NCBI RefSeq assembly: GCF_013387465.1
Contig: NZ_VYGV01000016.1
Coordinates: forward strand, 476,436-540,435
From: Hydrogenophaga aromaticivorans
Lineage (GTDB): Bacteria > Pseudomonadota > Gammaproteobacteria > Burkholderiales > Burkholderiaceae_C
DNA length: 64,000 bases
Reading direction: 5' to 3'
The notes under the pieces were generated by a model that saw nothing but the letters and a program-made list of their open reading frames with translations, was not told the origin of the DNA and ran no database searches. The translations under genes and the position numbers were made by a program. This document shows positions 10,580 through 19,290 of this stretch, piece after piece (positions within the stretch are counted from its first letter, which is position 1; each line of letters starts with the position of its first letter).

Positions 10580-11067
10580 GCGCGCTGGTCAAAGTCGAGT
10601 TCGATACCTGGCAGGCGCTGCAGCAGCTCTACAGCGACTACGCCTCGGCCGTGGACAGCGGCCAGTGGGAACTCTGGCCCGATTTCTTCACCACCGACGG
10701 CGTCTACAAGCTGCAGCCGCGTGAGAACCACGAGCGCGGCTTCCCGCTCTCAACTCTCGCCTTCGACAGCCAGGCCATGCTGCGCGACCGGGTGTACGGC
10801 ATACAGGAGACGCTGTTCCACGACCCGTATTACCAACGCCACGTGGTGAGCGCTCCCGTCGTGCGGCACATCGACGAACAGGGCCGGCTGCACTGCGAAG
10901 CCAACTACGCGGTGTTCCGCACCAAGCTCGACGGCGCGAGCAGCGTGTTCAACGTCGGGCGTTATCTGGACATCGTGGTCAACACACCGCAGGGCTTCAA
11001 GTTCGCTCAACGTCTCTGTGTGTACGACAGCGAAATGATCCCCAATTCCATCATCTACCCCATCTGA
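10576..11067 (+). CDS. nagH: Aromatic-ring oxygenase, small (beta) subunit
   Basis: A 163-residue SnoaL-fold beta subunit of ring-hydroxylating oxygenases. The pattern [18 protein letters not shown], then [23 protein letters not shown] and a C-terminal beta region, is family-typical. It has no cofactor and stabilises the alpha3beta3 hexamer. Translationally coupled to the large subunit (ATGA) and followed 14 bases later by the ferredoxin gene, it matches NagH in size and position. Confidence 0.85.
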   Translation: MSALVKVEFDTWQALQQLYSDYASAVDSGQWELWPDFFTTDGVYKLQPRENHERGFPLSTLAFDSQAMLRDRVYGIQETLFHDPYYQRHVVSAPVVRHIDEQGRLHCEANYAVFRTKLDGASSVFNVGRYLDIVVNTPQGFKFAQRLCVYDSEMIPNSIIYPI

Positions 11068-11081
11068 ACAGGATCAACTTC

Positions 11082-11393
11082 ATGAGCAACTGGACCGACG
11101 TGGCCGCCGAGGCCGATCTGTTTGAAGGCGCGGGCATTCCGGTGGCGCCGGGTGGGCGCGACATCGCGCTGTTCGCGGTGGACGGCGAGGTGTTCGCCAC
11201 CGACAACCTTTGCACCCACGGCCATGCCAGGTTGTGCGACGGCTTTGTGGAAGGGCACGAGATTGAGTGCCCCCATCATCAGGGCCGCTTCGATCTGCGC
11301 ACCGGCGATGCCACCTTGGCGCCCTGCACCGAGCCCATCAAGATCTGGCCGGTGAAGGTGGAGGGCGGGCGCGTGTTCCTGGATCTGGGCTGA
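11082..11393 (+). CDS. nagAb: Rieske-type [2Fe-2S] ferredoxin of the oxygenase
   Basis: A 103-residue small Rieske ferredoxin. The cluster ligands are C44-x-H46 (LCTHGHARL) and C63-x2-H66 (ECPHHQGRF). It should carry electrons from a ferredoxin reductase to the oxygenase encoded just upstream. It is the third and last gene of the operon: a type B repeat begins 2 bases after its stop, and queA is convergent. No reductase gene (NagAa-like) is present in the window, so the electron source must be encoded elsewhere. Confidence 0.88.
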   Translation: MSNWTDVAAEADLFEGAGIPVAPGGRDIALFAVDGEVFATDNLCTHGHARLCDGFVEGHEIECPHHQGRFDLRTGDATLAPCTEPIKIWPVKVEGGRVFLDLG

Positions 11394-11394
11394 T

Positions 11395-11463
11395 GCCCCC
11401 ATGCTCCGCCGCAGCTCGGGTCGTCCCTCCGGGGAGCAGCCTTGCTAGGGGCGGCCTGTCGCG
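11395..11463 (+). repeat. Post-stop GC-rich inverted-repeat element, type B
   Basis: It begins with a C-run 2 bases after the ferredoxin stop, then CTCCGCCGCAGC, a hairpin (TCCCTCCGGGGAG), and the tail CAGCCTTGCTAGGGGCGGCC. It overlaps the last codons of convergent queA, and the element supplies the queA stop codon. Confidence 0.75.
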
Positions 11464-12569
11464 GTGGTCGTTGACCGTTCCAGCAGCATTGCGTCGCCGT
11501 AGCTGAAGAAGCGGTAGCCCTGCGCCACCGCGTGGCGGTACAGCGCCATCACGTGCTCGTGGCCGGCGAAGGCGCTGACCAGCATCATCAGCGTGCTCTT
11601 GGGCAGGTGGAAGTTGGTCACCAGCACGTCCACCACCTGGAACTGAAATCCCGGCGTGATGAAGATGTTGGTATCACCGCTCGTTTCGCCGGACCGCGCC
11701 CAGCTCTCCAGCGTGCGCACGCTGGTCGTGCCCACCGCCACCACGCGGCCGCCGCGCGCGCGGCAGTCGGCGATGGCCTGGACGGTTTCGGGCGGGATCG
11801 CGTAGCGCTCGTGGTGCATCACGTGCTCTTCAATGCGCTCGGTCTTCATCGGCGCGAAGGTGCCCGCGCCCACGTGCAGCGTCACGTTCGCGCGCTGCAC
11901 GCCGCGTGCTTCCAGCGCAGACAACACGCCTTCGTCAAAGTGCAGCGCGGCGGTTGGCGCGGCCACCGCCCCCGGTACGCGGGCGAACACGGTCTGGTAG
12001 CGGCGCTCGTCGTCGGCATCGTCGGTGTGCGTGATGTAGGGCGGCAGCGGCACGTGGCCGTGGCGTGCCATCAACTCATAGGGCGTCTCGCCCGCCGGGC
12101 CCTGCAGGCGCAGGCGGAAGAGTTGCCCCTGTTGATCGGGCCAGCGACCGAGGAAGACCGCGTCGAAGCCGCCGCCACTTAGACCACCGGCCAGGTGCAA
12201 CAGGCCACCGAGCTGCGGCTTCTTGCTCACGCGGATGTGGGCCACCACTTCCTGCCCCGAGCCGTCGCTGGCTTCTTGCGGCAGCAGCACGCGCTCGATC
12301 AGGATTTCAAACTTGCCGCCGCTGGCCTTCTCGCCGAACAGCCGGGCCTTGACCACCTGCGTGTCGTTGAACACCAGCAGGTCGCCGCGCTTCAGCAGGC
12401 CGGGCAGCTCGCGGAAGATGCGGTCCACCGGCTGGGCGCCCGTGCCGTCGAGCAGGCGCGAGGCGCTGCGTTCGGCGGCGGGGTGCTGGGCGATGAGTGC
12501 GTCGGGGAGTTGGAAATCGAAGTCGGCGACGGTGAAGCCGTGGGCCGATGGAGATGGGGAAGCGGTCAT
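11445..12569 (-). CDS. queA: tRNA preQ1(34) S-adenosylmethionine ribosyltransferase-isomerase
   Basis: A 374-residue QueA. It transfers and isomerises the ribosyl group of SAM to preQ1-34 in tRNA, giving epoxyqueuosine. Family markers: [14 protein letters not shown] at the N-terminus, [74 protein letters not shown], and SYGDAMLLE near the end. The ATG at 12569 opens the conserved region; the much longer upstream frame is antisense to recG. The final residues (TTTATGRP) are encoded inside a type B repeat, suggesting the original C-terminus was replaced by the element. It is divergent from recG. Confidence 0.95.
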   Translation of the reverse strand: MTASPSPSAHGFTVADFDFQLPDALIAQHPAAERSASRLLDGTGAQPVDRIFRELPGLLKRGDLLVFNDTQVVKARLFGEKASGGKFEILIERVLLPQEASDGSGQEVVAHIRVSKKPQLGGLLHLAGGLSGGGFDAVFLGRWPDQQGQLFRLRLQGPAGETPYELMARHGHVPLPPYITHTDDADDERRYQTVFARVPGAVAAPTAALHFDEGVLSALEARGVQRANVTLHVGAGTFAPMKTERIEEHVMHHERYAIPPETVQAIADCRARGGRVVAVGTTSVRTLESWARSGETSGDTNIFITPGFQFQVVDVLVTNFHLPKSTLMMLVSAFAGHEHVMALYRHAVAQGYRFFSYGDAMLLERSTTTATGRP

Positions 12570-12659
12570 GCTGCTTGAGGGCCGGACAAGGCCCGTTCCA
12601 AGTGGAAGTGGCCGGGAAGTGGCCAAAAGGGTGGATAAAAAGACAGGCAGAATTGTCCC

Positions 12660-14906
12660 ATGCCCGACGCCCCGCCCGCCCCACGCAAGGAACTCTCTGC
12701 GCCACAGAAAGCCCTGCACAAGCTGGGGCTCACGCGCGACATCGACCTGGCCCTTCACCTGCCGCTGCGCTACGAAGACGAAACCCGCGTGGTGCGCCTC
12801 ACCGATGCACGCGACGGTCAGACCGTGCAGGTCGAAGGCACGGTGACGCACCAGGAGATCACCCTGCGCCCGCGCCGCCAGCTGCTGGTGACGCTGGACG
12901 ACGGTTCCGACACCTGCACCCTGCGTTTCTTCAGCTTCTACCCCTCGCACCAGAAGGCGCTGGCGGTGGGCGCGCGCGTGCGGGTGCGCGGCGAGGTCCG
13001 TGGCGGTTTCATGGGCCGCACCATGGTGCACCCGGCTTTTCACGCCGCCGGCGGCGAACTGCCCGACGCGCTGACACCGGTCTACCCCACCAGCGCCCAG
13101 CTGCCCCAGGCCTACCTGCGCAAGGTGGTGGCCAGCGGGCTGGCTCGCGCCGACCTGTCTGAAACCATTCCGCCGGAACTGCTGGGCAGCTTGCAGCGCG
13201 TGGTGCACGGCACCTGGACCCTGCGCGACGCACTGCGCTACCTGCACCACCCGGGGCCGGATGTGTCGCTCGACGCGCTCGAAGACCGCAGCCACCCGGC
13301 CTGGCAACGCCTGAAGGCCGAAGAGCTGCTGGCGCAGCAGCTCTCTCAATTGACGGCCAAGCGCGAGCGCGATGCCCTGCGTGCGCCGGTGTTGCGCACG
13401 GCGCCGGGTGGGCTGCACGAACAGTTGCTGGCCGTGTTGCCTTTCGCCTTGACCGGCGCGCAGCGCCGCGTGGGTGCAGAAATCGCGCGCGACCTGGCCC
13501 GCCACGTGCCCATGCACCGCCTGCTGCAGGGCGACGTGGGTTCGGGCAAGACGGTGGTGGCCGCGCTGGCCGCGGCGATCGCCATCGACTCGGGCTGGCA
13601 GTGCGCGCTGATGGCGCCCACCGAGATCCTGGCCGAGCAGCATTTCGCCAAGCTCATCGGCTGGCTGGAGCCGCTGCTGGCGCCGCTGGGCAAACGCGTG
13701 GCCTGGCTCACCGGCAGCCAGAAGAAAAAGCAGCGCACCGAGATGCTGGCCCTGATCGCCAGCGGCGAGGCTGCGCTGGTGGTGGGCACCCACGCCGTGA
13801 TCCAGGACCAGGTGGTGTTCCAGAACCTGGCGCTGGCCATCATTGACGAGCAACACCGGTTTGGCGTGGCGCAGCGGCTGGCGCTTCGCTCCAAGATGAC
13901 CGAGGGCGATGATGGACAGTCGCGCGAGCCGCACCTTCTGATGATGACGGCGACGCCGATCCCTCGGACCTTGGCCATGAGCTACTACGCCGACCTCGAC
14001 GTCTCCACCATCGACGAGCTGCCACCCGGCCGCACGCCCATCGTCACCAAAGTCGTGTCCGACCAGCGCCGCCACGAGGTGATCGAACGCATCCGCGCGC
14101 AGGTGGCGCAGGGGCGGCAGGTGTATTGGGTTTGTCCACTGATCGAAGAGAGCGAGGCGCTGGACCTGTCGAACGCCACCGAGACACACGCGGAACTCAG
14201 CGCGGCGCTCAACAGCTCCCACGCGCCTTTCCGGCGAGACGTGTCCCTGTCCAAGGCGCCCGAGGGTCCGGCTCTGCCGGTCCAAGGGCGCGTTCCCCCT
14301 CCCAGCGCCGAAGGCGCGCGAGAGAGGGGGGAAGCCGCGTCAGCGGCGCAGGGGGGTGCTCCTGTCCTGGTCGGCCTGCTGCACTCGCGCATGCCGGTGG
14401 CCGAGAAGAAGGCGGTGATGTCGCTCTTCACCAGTGGCCACATGGGTGTGCTGGTGTCCACCACCGTGATCGAGGTGGGCGTCGACGTGCCCAACGCCTC
14501 GCTGATGGTGATCGAACACGCCGAACGTTTCGGCCTGAGTCAGCTGCACCAGCTGCGAGGCCGTGTGGGGCGCGGCGCGGCGGCGTCGGCCTGCGTGCTG
14601 CTCTACACGCCACCCGACGGCGGGCGCCTCGGCGAAACCGCGCGCGAACGGCTGAAGGCCATGGCCGAGACCAACGATGGTTTTGAAATTGCCCGCCGAG
14701 ATCTCGAAATCCGCGGCCCGGGCGAATTTCTCGGTGCGCGCCAGTCGGGGGCCGCGATGCTGCGGTTTGCCGATCTCGCCACCGATGGCCACCTGCTGGA
14801 CTGGGCGAGAACGGCGGCGGCCGAGATGCTCACCCGCTTCCCCGAAGCCGCCGAGCGGCATGTGGGGCGCTGGCTGGGCACCAAGGCGGAGTACCTAAAG
14901 GCCTGA
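12660..14906 (+). CDS. recG: ATP-dependent DNA helicase RecG with in-frame repeat insertion
   Basis: A 748-residue branch-migrating helicase that remodels stalled forks and Holliday junctions. It has an N-terminal wedge/OB region, Walker A ([11 protein letters not shown]), the DEQH box (IIDEQHRFG), [12 protein letters not shown], and the C-terminal helicase lobe [16 protein letters not shown]...QLRGRVGRG. The family norm is about 690 residues. The excess lies in a block at roughly residues 517-572, between the [14 protein letters not shown] segment and VGLLHSRM, where E. coli has only a few residues. Residues 535-566 are encoded by a copy of the intergenic repeat, so the loop is rich in Ala, Gly, Pro, Glu and Arg. 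All helicase motifs remain in frame, so the protein is probably functional. Its stop overlaps the convergent MFS gene by 12 bases. Confidence 0.95.
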   Translation: MPDAPPAPRKELSAPQKALHKLGLTRDIDLALHLPLRYEDETRVVRLTDARDGQTVQVEGTVTHQEITLRPRRQLLVTLDDGSDTCTLRFFSFYPSHQKALAVGARVRVRGEVRGGFMGRTMVHPAFHAAGGELPDALTPVYPTSAQLPQAYLRKVVASGLARADLSETIPPELLGSLQRVVHGTWTLRDALRYLHHPGPDVSLDALEDRSHPAWQRLKAEELLAQQLSQLTAKRERDALRAPVLRTAPGGLHEQLLAVLPFALTGAQRRVGAEIARDLARHVPMHRLLQGDVGSGKTVVAALAAAIAIDSGWQCALMAPTEILAEQHFAKLIGWLEPLLAPLGKRVAWLTGSQKKKQRTEMLALIASGEAALVVGTHAVIQDQVVFQNLALAIIDEQHRFGVAQRLALRSKMTEGDDGQSREPHLLMMTATPIPRTLAMSYYADLDVSTIDELPPGRTPIVTKVVSDQRRHEVIERIRAQVAQGRQVYWVCPLIEESEALDLSNATETHAELSAALNSSHAPFRRDVSLSKAPEGPALPVQGRVPPPSAEGARERGEAASAAQGGAPVLVGLLHSRMPVAEKKAVMSLFTSGHMGVLVSTTVIEVGVDVPNASLMVIEHAERFGLSQLHQLRGRVGRGAAASACVLLYTPPDGGRLGETARERLKAMAETNDGFEIARRDLEIRGPGEFLGARQSGAAMLRFADLATDGHLLDWARTAAAEMLTRFPEAAERHVGRWLGTKAEYLKA
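14262..14357 (-). repeat. Type A repeat element inside recG, translated in frame
   Basis: It carries the type A landmarks: CCGGCTCTGCCGG hairpin, CCCCCT...GAGGGGGG hairpin, and the CAGCGGCGCAGGGGGG end, with no stop in the recG frame. Unlike intergenic copies, its C-run end points to the 3' side of the host gene, so it is antisense in orientation. Overall length about 96 bases, equal to 32 codons. Confidence 0.75.
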
Positions 14907-16130
14907 GGTGGCTGGGCGGGTTGACCGTCCAATCAGCATGGACAGCATGAGCAGTCCGGCCGCGGCCCCGAACGTGACCTGGACACCGTGCAGCAGGATC
15001 GCAGGAGATGCGGCGGCGGGCTCCGTGGTGACCCAGGCAAACACCCAGCCCATGACCGAGGCCCCGGCCATCAGTCCCAGGTTGCGTGCCAGGTTCAGCA
15101 AGCCGGAGACCTCACCCCGGCGCGCCGCGGGCAGCCGGGTCAGGGTGGCCGTGTTGTTGGCGGCCTGGAACAGCTGGTAGCCCGGGGTCAGGACGGAGAT
15201 GGCGAGCAGGTAGCCCGCCAGGCCCCAGGGGCCGGGCAGCACCGCCAGCCCCAGTGCGCCGGCCAGCATGACCAGCAGGCCCGTGCGCAGCGTGTGCGCT
15301 GCGCCCCAGCGGTCCACCAGTTTGCCGGCCACGAAGCCGAACGCCATGGACATCAGCGGTCCGGCCGACATCGCGGCGCCCACGCCGGCCGTCCCCAGTC
15401 CCAGGCCACCGGACAGGAAGAACGGACCGATCACCAGCGTGGCCATCATGACGGTGGCCACCAGCGCATTCATGACCAGGCCGGCACCCAGTGCGGTCCC
15501 TTGCCAGAGCGCCGCCGCCTCCCCTGGTGTGTTGCTTCGTGCCGCAGACATCGGGGTGGGCGCCGGCAGGTGCCGGTGGACCAGCCAGAGGGTCAGCACG
15601 CTCAGGGGCACTGTGGACAGGAACATGGCGCGCCAGTCCAGCCAGGCGATCAGCAGACCGCCGGCCGACGGTCCGAGCGCGGTGCCCACCGCCGACATGC
15701 TGGCCAGCCAGCCCATGGCGCTGCCGGTGCGCTCCTTGCCAACGGTTTCGCCCGCCATGGCCATGGCGAGCGTCATCATCGTCGCGGCCCCCAGGCCCTG
15801 GAGGGCGCGGGCCGCCACCAGGGCTTCCAGGGAAGGTGCCTGTGCACAGAGCACCGAGGCCAGGGTGAACAGCACCAGACCCGCCATCAGCAGGCGTCGC
15901 CGGCCCAGGCGGTCGCCCAGCCGCCCGGCCACAACGACCAGCGCCGTCATGGCCAGCAGGTAGGCCAGCACCACCCACTGCACCTGCTGGAACGAGGCGC
16001 CGAACGCCTGCGTCAGGCTGGGCAGGCTCACATTGGCCATGCTGGTGCCCAGCGACGACAGCAGCACCGACAGCGAAAGGCTGGCCAGGGCGCCTGCGGA
16101 GCCGGGCCGGTGGGAAAGAAGTTGGGACAT
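14895..16130 (-). CDS. MFS drug/H+ antiporter-like permease
   Basis: A 411-residue MFS protein with about twelve to fourteen membrane segments. Motif A appears as GRLGDRLGRRRLL. ALQGLGAATMMTLAMAM and the antiporter motif-C-like LGPSAGGLLIAWLDWR point to the drug:H+ antiporter group. It probably exports a toxic compound from the cytoplasm. It is divergent from a LysR gene (139-base spacer containing a 9-base inverted repeat), the usual arrangement for an inducible efflux pump. Its 3' end overlaps recG by 12 bases. It appears to have been inserted, with the LysR gene, between recG and oxyR. Confidence 0.85.
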   Translation of the reverse strand: MSQLLSHRPGSAGALASLSLSVLLSSLGTSMANVSLPSLTQAFGASFQQVQWVVLAYLLAMTALVVVAGRLGDRLGRRRLLMAGLVLFTLASVLCAQAPSLEALVAARALQGLGAATMMTLAMAMAGETVGKERTGSAMGWLASMSAVGTALGPSAGGLLIAWLDWRAMFLSTVPLSVLTLWLVHRHLPAPTPMSAARSNTPGEAAALWQGTALGAGLVMNALVATVMMATLVIGPFFLSGGLGLGTAGVGAAMSAGPLMSMAFGFVAGKLVDRWGAAHTLRTGLLVMLAGALGLAVLPGPWGLAGYLLAISVLTPGYQLFQAANNTATLTRLPAARRGEVSGLLNLARNLGLMAGASVMGWVFAWVTTEPAAASPAILLHGVQVTFGAAAGLLMLSMLIGRSTRPATSGL

Positions 16131-16189
16131 GGTCAGGTTTCCTCAAAAGTCCTGCACAGCAGGCGTGAGGGCACTGTATTTTTTTGCAT

Positions 16190-16243
16190 GACATGGCGGA
16201 AGGCGCGTAGGTTGCATTGATATGTTGCGTTTGACGCCATGTC
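16190..16243. promoter_or_regulatory. Inverted repeat in MFS/LysR divergent promoter
   Basis: GACATGGCG (16190-16198) and CGCCATGTC (16235-16243) are perfect 9-base inverted copies with 36 bases between them, in the spacer shared by the MFS and LysR genes. The 45-base centre spacing is close to four or more helical turns. Paired sites of this sort suit a LysR tetramer bending the DNA. Binding by the adjacent regulator is inferred. Confidence 0.45.
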
Positions 16244-16269
16244 CGGTCGGTTTGCGCTAAGGTGCGGAC

Positions 16270-17268
16270 ATGCCCACGCCCGATCTCAACCTGCTGTTCA
16301 CGCTGGATGTCCTGCTGCAGGAGGGCAGCGTGGCCGGGGCGGCCCGCCGCTTGCGCTTGAGCGCCTCGGCCATGAGCCGGGCGCTGGCGCGATTGCGGGA
16401 CACCACGGGCGATCCGCTGCTGGTCCGGGCCGGGCGCGGCCTGGTGCCCACGCCCCGCGCCCTGGCGCTGCGGGAGCAGGTTCGCCAACTGGTGCAGGAC
16501 AGCGTGGAGGTGCTGCAGCCGGCGGAGGTGCTGAATCTTCAACAGCTGCAGCGGACCTTCACCCTGCGCAACCGCGAGGGCTTTGTCGAGAACTTCGGCG
16601 CCGCGCTGGTCGAGCGTGTGGCGGCGCAGGCGCCGGGCGTGCGCCTGTGCTTCGAGCAGAAGACCGAGCGGGATAGCGCGGCCTTGCGGGAAGGGCTGGC
16701 CGATCTGGAGACCGGCGTGGTGGGCCCGGCGCTGGCGCCGGAGTTGCGGGCCCAGGCGCTGTTCAGCGACCGGTTTGTCTCGGTGGTGCGCCAGGGGCAC
16801 CCGCTGGCCGGCCAGCTTCACGAATTGCAGCCCTACATCGCCGGCCGGCACATCGGCGTGGCCCATCGCACGGGCGGGCAGGAAGCCGTGGACCTGGCGC
16901 TGGAGCGTCTGGGACTGCAGCGCCAGGTGGACCTGAGCGTGGGCAGCTTTTCAGCGGCACTGGCGCTGGCCCGCGCCACCGACTACATCGCCAACGTGCC
17001 CGAGCGCCACACCCACAGCCTGCGCGAGGGCATGCACAGCGCAGCCCTGCCCGTGCAGGTGGCGGCGTTCTCCGTGTCCCTGATCTGGCACCCGCGGTAC
17101 AGCGCCGACCCGGCGCACCGATGGCTGAGAGATTGTGTGCGCGAGGTGGTGTCGGCCTGTCTGGCGCACATGCCGATGCTGGAGGGGCCCCTCCCAGGTC
17201 CGTCCGGGGTGGACGCCATGTCCGTGGGCGCTGGCGGCACGACGTCCGAGAGCAAAATACAGCCATGA
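16270..17268 (+). CDS. LysR-family regulator (probable regulator of the divergent MFS pump)
   Basis: A 332-residue LysR protein. The HTH is at about 1-62 (LLFTLDVLLQEGSVAGAA, LSASAMSRALARLRD), and the effector domain spans about 90-300 (DLETGVVGPAL, FVSVVRQGHPLAG, TDYIANVPERHT). It is divergent from the MFS efflux gene and probably controls it. The C-terminal tail (about 300-332, Gly/Pro/Ser-rich) looks non-family. It reads through what would be the oxyR upstream region and stops inside the oxyR start (ATGA overlap at 17265-17268). A 14-base perfect palindrome, GGAGGGGCCCCTCC (17181-17194), lies in this tail. Confidence 0.85.
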   Translation: MPTPDLNLLFTLDVLLQEGSVAGAARRLRLSASAMSRALARLRDTTGDPLLVRAGRGLVPTPRALALREQVRQLVQDSVEVLQPAEVLNLQQLQRTFTLRNREGFVENFGAALVERVAAQAPGVRLCFEQKTERDSAALREGLADLETGVVGPALAPELRAQALFSDRFVSVVRQGHPLAGQLHELQPYIAGRHIGVAHRTGGQEAVDLALERLGLQRQVDLSVGSFSAALALARATDYIANVPERHTHSLREGMHSAALPVQVAAFSVSLIWHPRYSADPAHRWLRDCVREVVSACLAHMPMLEGPLPGPSGVDAMSVGAGGTTSESKIQP

Positions 17269-18224
17269 CCCTGACCGAACTCAAATACATCGTGGCTGTG
17301 GCGCGCGAGAAGCACTTCGGCAAGGCGGCCGAGGCCTGTTTTGTCTCGCAACCGACGCTCTCCGTGGCGATCAAGAAGCTCGAAGAAGAGCTGGAGCTCA
17401 AGATCTTCGAACGCAATGCGAGCGAAATCGCGGTCACGCCGCTGGGCGAAGAGATCGTGCGCCAGGCGCAGACCGTGCTCGAACAGGCCGCCGGGATCAA
17501 GGAGATTGCCAAGCGTGGCAAGGACCCGCTGGCTGGCCCGCTGCGACTGGGAGTGATCTACACCATCGGGCCGTATCTGTTGCCGAATCTGGTGCGCCAG
17601 GTGATCGAGCGCACGCCGCAGATGCCCTTGATGCTGCTGGAGAACTTCACCACCAAACTGCTGGAGCAGCTGCGCCTGGGCGAGATCGATTGCGCCATCC
17701 TGGCCGAGCCGTTCCCGGACACCAACCTGGCCATCGCGCCGTTGTACGACGAGCCGTTCCTGGCGGCGGTGCCGGTCGGGCACCCGCTGGCGCAGCAGAA
17801 ATGCGTCACCACCGAAGAACTCAAGCGCGAGACCATGCTGCTGTTGGGAACGGGCCATTGTTTCCGCGACCATGTGCTGGAGGTCTGTCCCGAATTTGCC
17901 CGGTTTTCGAGTGACACCGAGGGCATCCGCAAGAGCTTCGAAGGCTCGTCGCTGGAAACCATCAAGCACATGGTGGCCGCCGGCATGGGCGTGACCCTGG
18001 TGCCGCGCCTGTCGGTGCCGAGCTCGGCGCTCGATGGGGCGCCCAACGCGGGCCAGGACTTTGGCGATTCGTCCTTCGTGCGTTACCTGCCGTTTGAGGG
18101 CGAGGCCCCGACCCGGCGCGTGGTGCTCGCCTGGCGGCGCAGCTTCACGCGCTACGAGGCGATCGCCGAGTTGCGCAATGCGGTGTACGCCTGCGAGTTG
18201 CCGGGCGTCAAAAGGCTGTCTTGA
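17265..18224 (+). CDS. oxyR: Hydrogen-peroxide sensor OxyR
   Basis: A 319-residue LysR-type redox regulator. The two peroxide-sensing cysteines fall at Cys199 (GTGHCFRDH) and Cys208 (LEVCPEF), the same spacing and numbering as in E. coli OxyR. They form a disulfide on H2O2 exposure and switch the regulator on at catalase/peroxidase genes. The N-terminal HTH (YIVAVAREKHFGKAAEACFVSQ, split here by family convention) is canonical for OxyR. The ATG at 17265 overlaps the upstream LysR stop by 4 bases, so it may be partly translated from the LysR transcript. The recG-oxyR-ubiA order is conserved in Burkholderiales (from memory). Confidence 0.93.
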   Translation: MTLTELKYIVAVAREKHFGKAAEACFVSQPTLSVAIKKLEEELELKIFERNASEIAVTPLGEEIVRQAQTVLEQAAGIKEIAKRGKDPLAGPLRLGVIYTIGPYLLPNLVRQVIERTPQMPLMLLENFTTKLLEQLRLGEIDCAILAEPFPDTNLAIAPLYDEPFLAAVPVGHPLAQQKCVTTEELKRETMLLLGTGHCFRDHVLEVCPEFARFSSDTEGIRKSFEGSSLETIKHMVAAGMGVTLVPRLSVPSSALDGAPNAGQDFGDSSFVRYLPFEGEAPTRRVVLAWRRSFTRYEAIAELRNAVYACELPGVKRLS

Positions 18225-18230
18225 GTTGAG

Positions 18231-18318
18231 CTCCCCCCTGCGCCGCTTCGGATCTTCCCCCCAGGGGGAGCACACCAGCAGCCCGGCGAGCTGGTTCTGC
18301 GGTGTGCTGGATGACCCG
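18231..18318 (+). repeat. Post-stop GC-rich inverted-repeat element, type A
   Basis: It begins 6 bases after the oxyR stop with CTCCCCCCTGCGCCGCTTCG, then the hairpin TTCCCCCCAGGGGGA and a divergent tail with CAGCAGCCCGGCGAGCTGG. Orientation matches the gene it follows. It fills most of the oxyR-ubiA gap. Confidence 0.75.
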
Positions 18319-18350
18319 GCGCGCCCACGCACTTGCTGTGTTTTATCTTG

Positions 18351-19268
18351 ATGTCCCGACTGAACCTCTATCTTGATCTGATCCGCTGGAACCGCCCGGC
18401 GGGCTGGCTGTTGCTGCTGTGGCCTTCGCTGGGGGCCCTCTGGGTGGCGGCGGGTGGCTTTCCAGGCCTGCACCTGCTGCTGGTCTTTGTGCTCGGCACC
18501 ATCCTCATGCGCAGTGCCGGCTGCTGCGTCAACGACGTGGCCGACCGCGAGTTCGACAAACACGTCAAACGCACCGCACAGCGTCCGGTGACCAGCGGGC
18601 GTGTGGGCGTGAAAGAAGCGCTGGGCGTGGGCGCCGCGCTCGCTTTCGTGGCCTTCCTGCTGGTGCTCACCACCAACGTCGCCACCATCGCCTGGTCGGT
18701 GCTGGGCCTGGTGCTGTCACTGGTCTATCCCTACGCCAAACGGTATGTGTCCATGCCGCAGGCGGTGCTGGGCGTGGCCTTCAGCTTCGGCATTCCCATG
18801 GCCTTTGCGGCGGTGAACGGCGGTCCGGCGTTTGAACTGTTCTCCGGCGCGGCGCCCTGGACCGCGCCGGGTTTCTGGACGGGCGTCTGGCACAGCGTGC
18901 CGCCGCTGGCCTGGTTGCTGATGGCGGGCAACCTGTTCTGGGTGCTGGCCTACGACACGGAATACGCCATGGTGGACCGCGACGACGACCTGCGCATCGG
19001 CATGAAGACCTCGGCCATCACGCTGGGCGACGCCGATGTGCCGGCCGTCACCGCGTTCTACCTGGTCTTCCTGGGCATCTGGACCGCCGCGCTGTGGTCC
19101 GTGGTGAACCCCTGGGTCTGGGGCGCCATGCTGGTGGTGGCGCTGGCCCAGGTGGCCTGGCATTTCCACCTGATCAAGGACCGCATCCGGGACGGCTGCT
19201 TCAAGGCCTTCCGCCTCAACCACTGGTTGGGCTTCACGGTGTTCGTGGGGGTGGTGCTGGGCGTGTGA
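18351..19268 (+). CDS. ubiA: 4-hydroxybenzoate polyprenyltransferase
   Basis: A 305-residue integral membrane prenyltransferase of ubiquinone synthesis. It attaches the polyprenyl chain to C3 of 4-hydroxybenzoate. The two Mg-diphosphate motifs are NDVADREFD (about 60-68) and [13 protein letters not shown] (about 200). [12 protein letters not shown] near the N-terminus is typical, and about nine transmembrane helices are apparent. ATG 18351 ([12 protein letters not shown]) is favoured over an ATG six codons upstream. It follows oxyR, as in related genomes. Confidence 0.94.
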   Translation: MSRLNLYLDLIRWNRPAGWLLLLWPSLGALWVAAGGFPGLHLLLVFVLGTILMRSAGCCVNDVADREFDKHVKRTAQRPVTSGRVGVKEALGVGAALAFVAFLLVLTTNVATIAWSVLGLVLSLVYPYAKRYVSMPQAVLGVAFSFGIPMAFAAVNGGPAFELFSGAAPWTAPGFWTGVWHSVPPLAWLLMAGNLFWVLAYDTEYAMVDRDDDLRIGMKTSAITLGDADVPAVTAFYLVFLGIWTAALWSVVNPWVWGAMLVVALAQVAWHFHLIKDRIRDGCFKAFRLNHWLGFTVFVGVVLGV

Positions 19269-19290
19269 AGGCGCGTTGCGGGGTGAGCCT

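Noticed and set aside
12570..14285. Continuation of the queA frame far upstream (giving about 946 codons)
   Set aside because: The extension is antisense to recG and has no family resemblance; QueA of normal size starts at 12569.
18333..18350. Upstream ATG for ubiA at 18333
   Set aside because: It adds six residues not typical of UbiA; 18351 fits the family start better.
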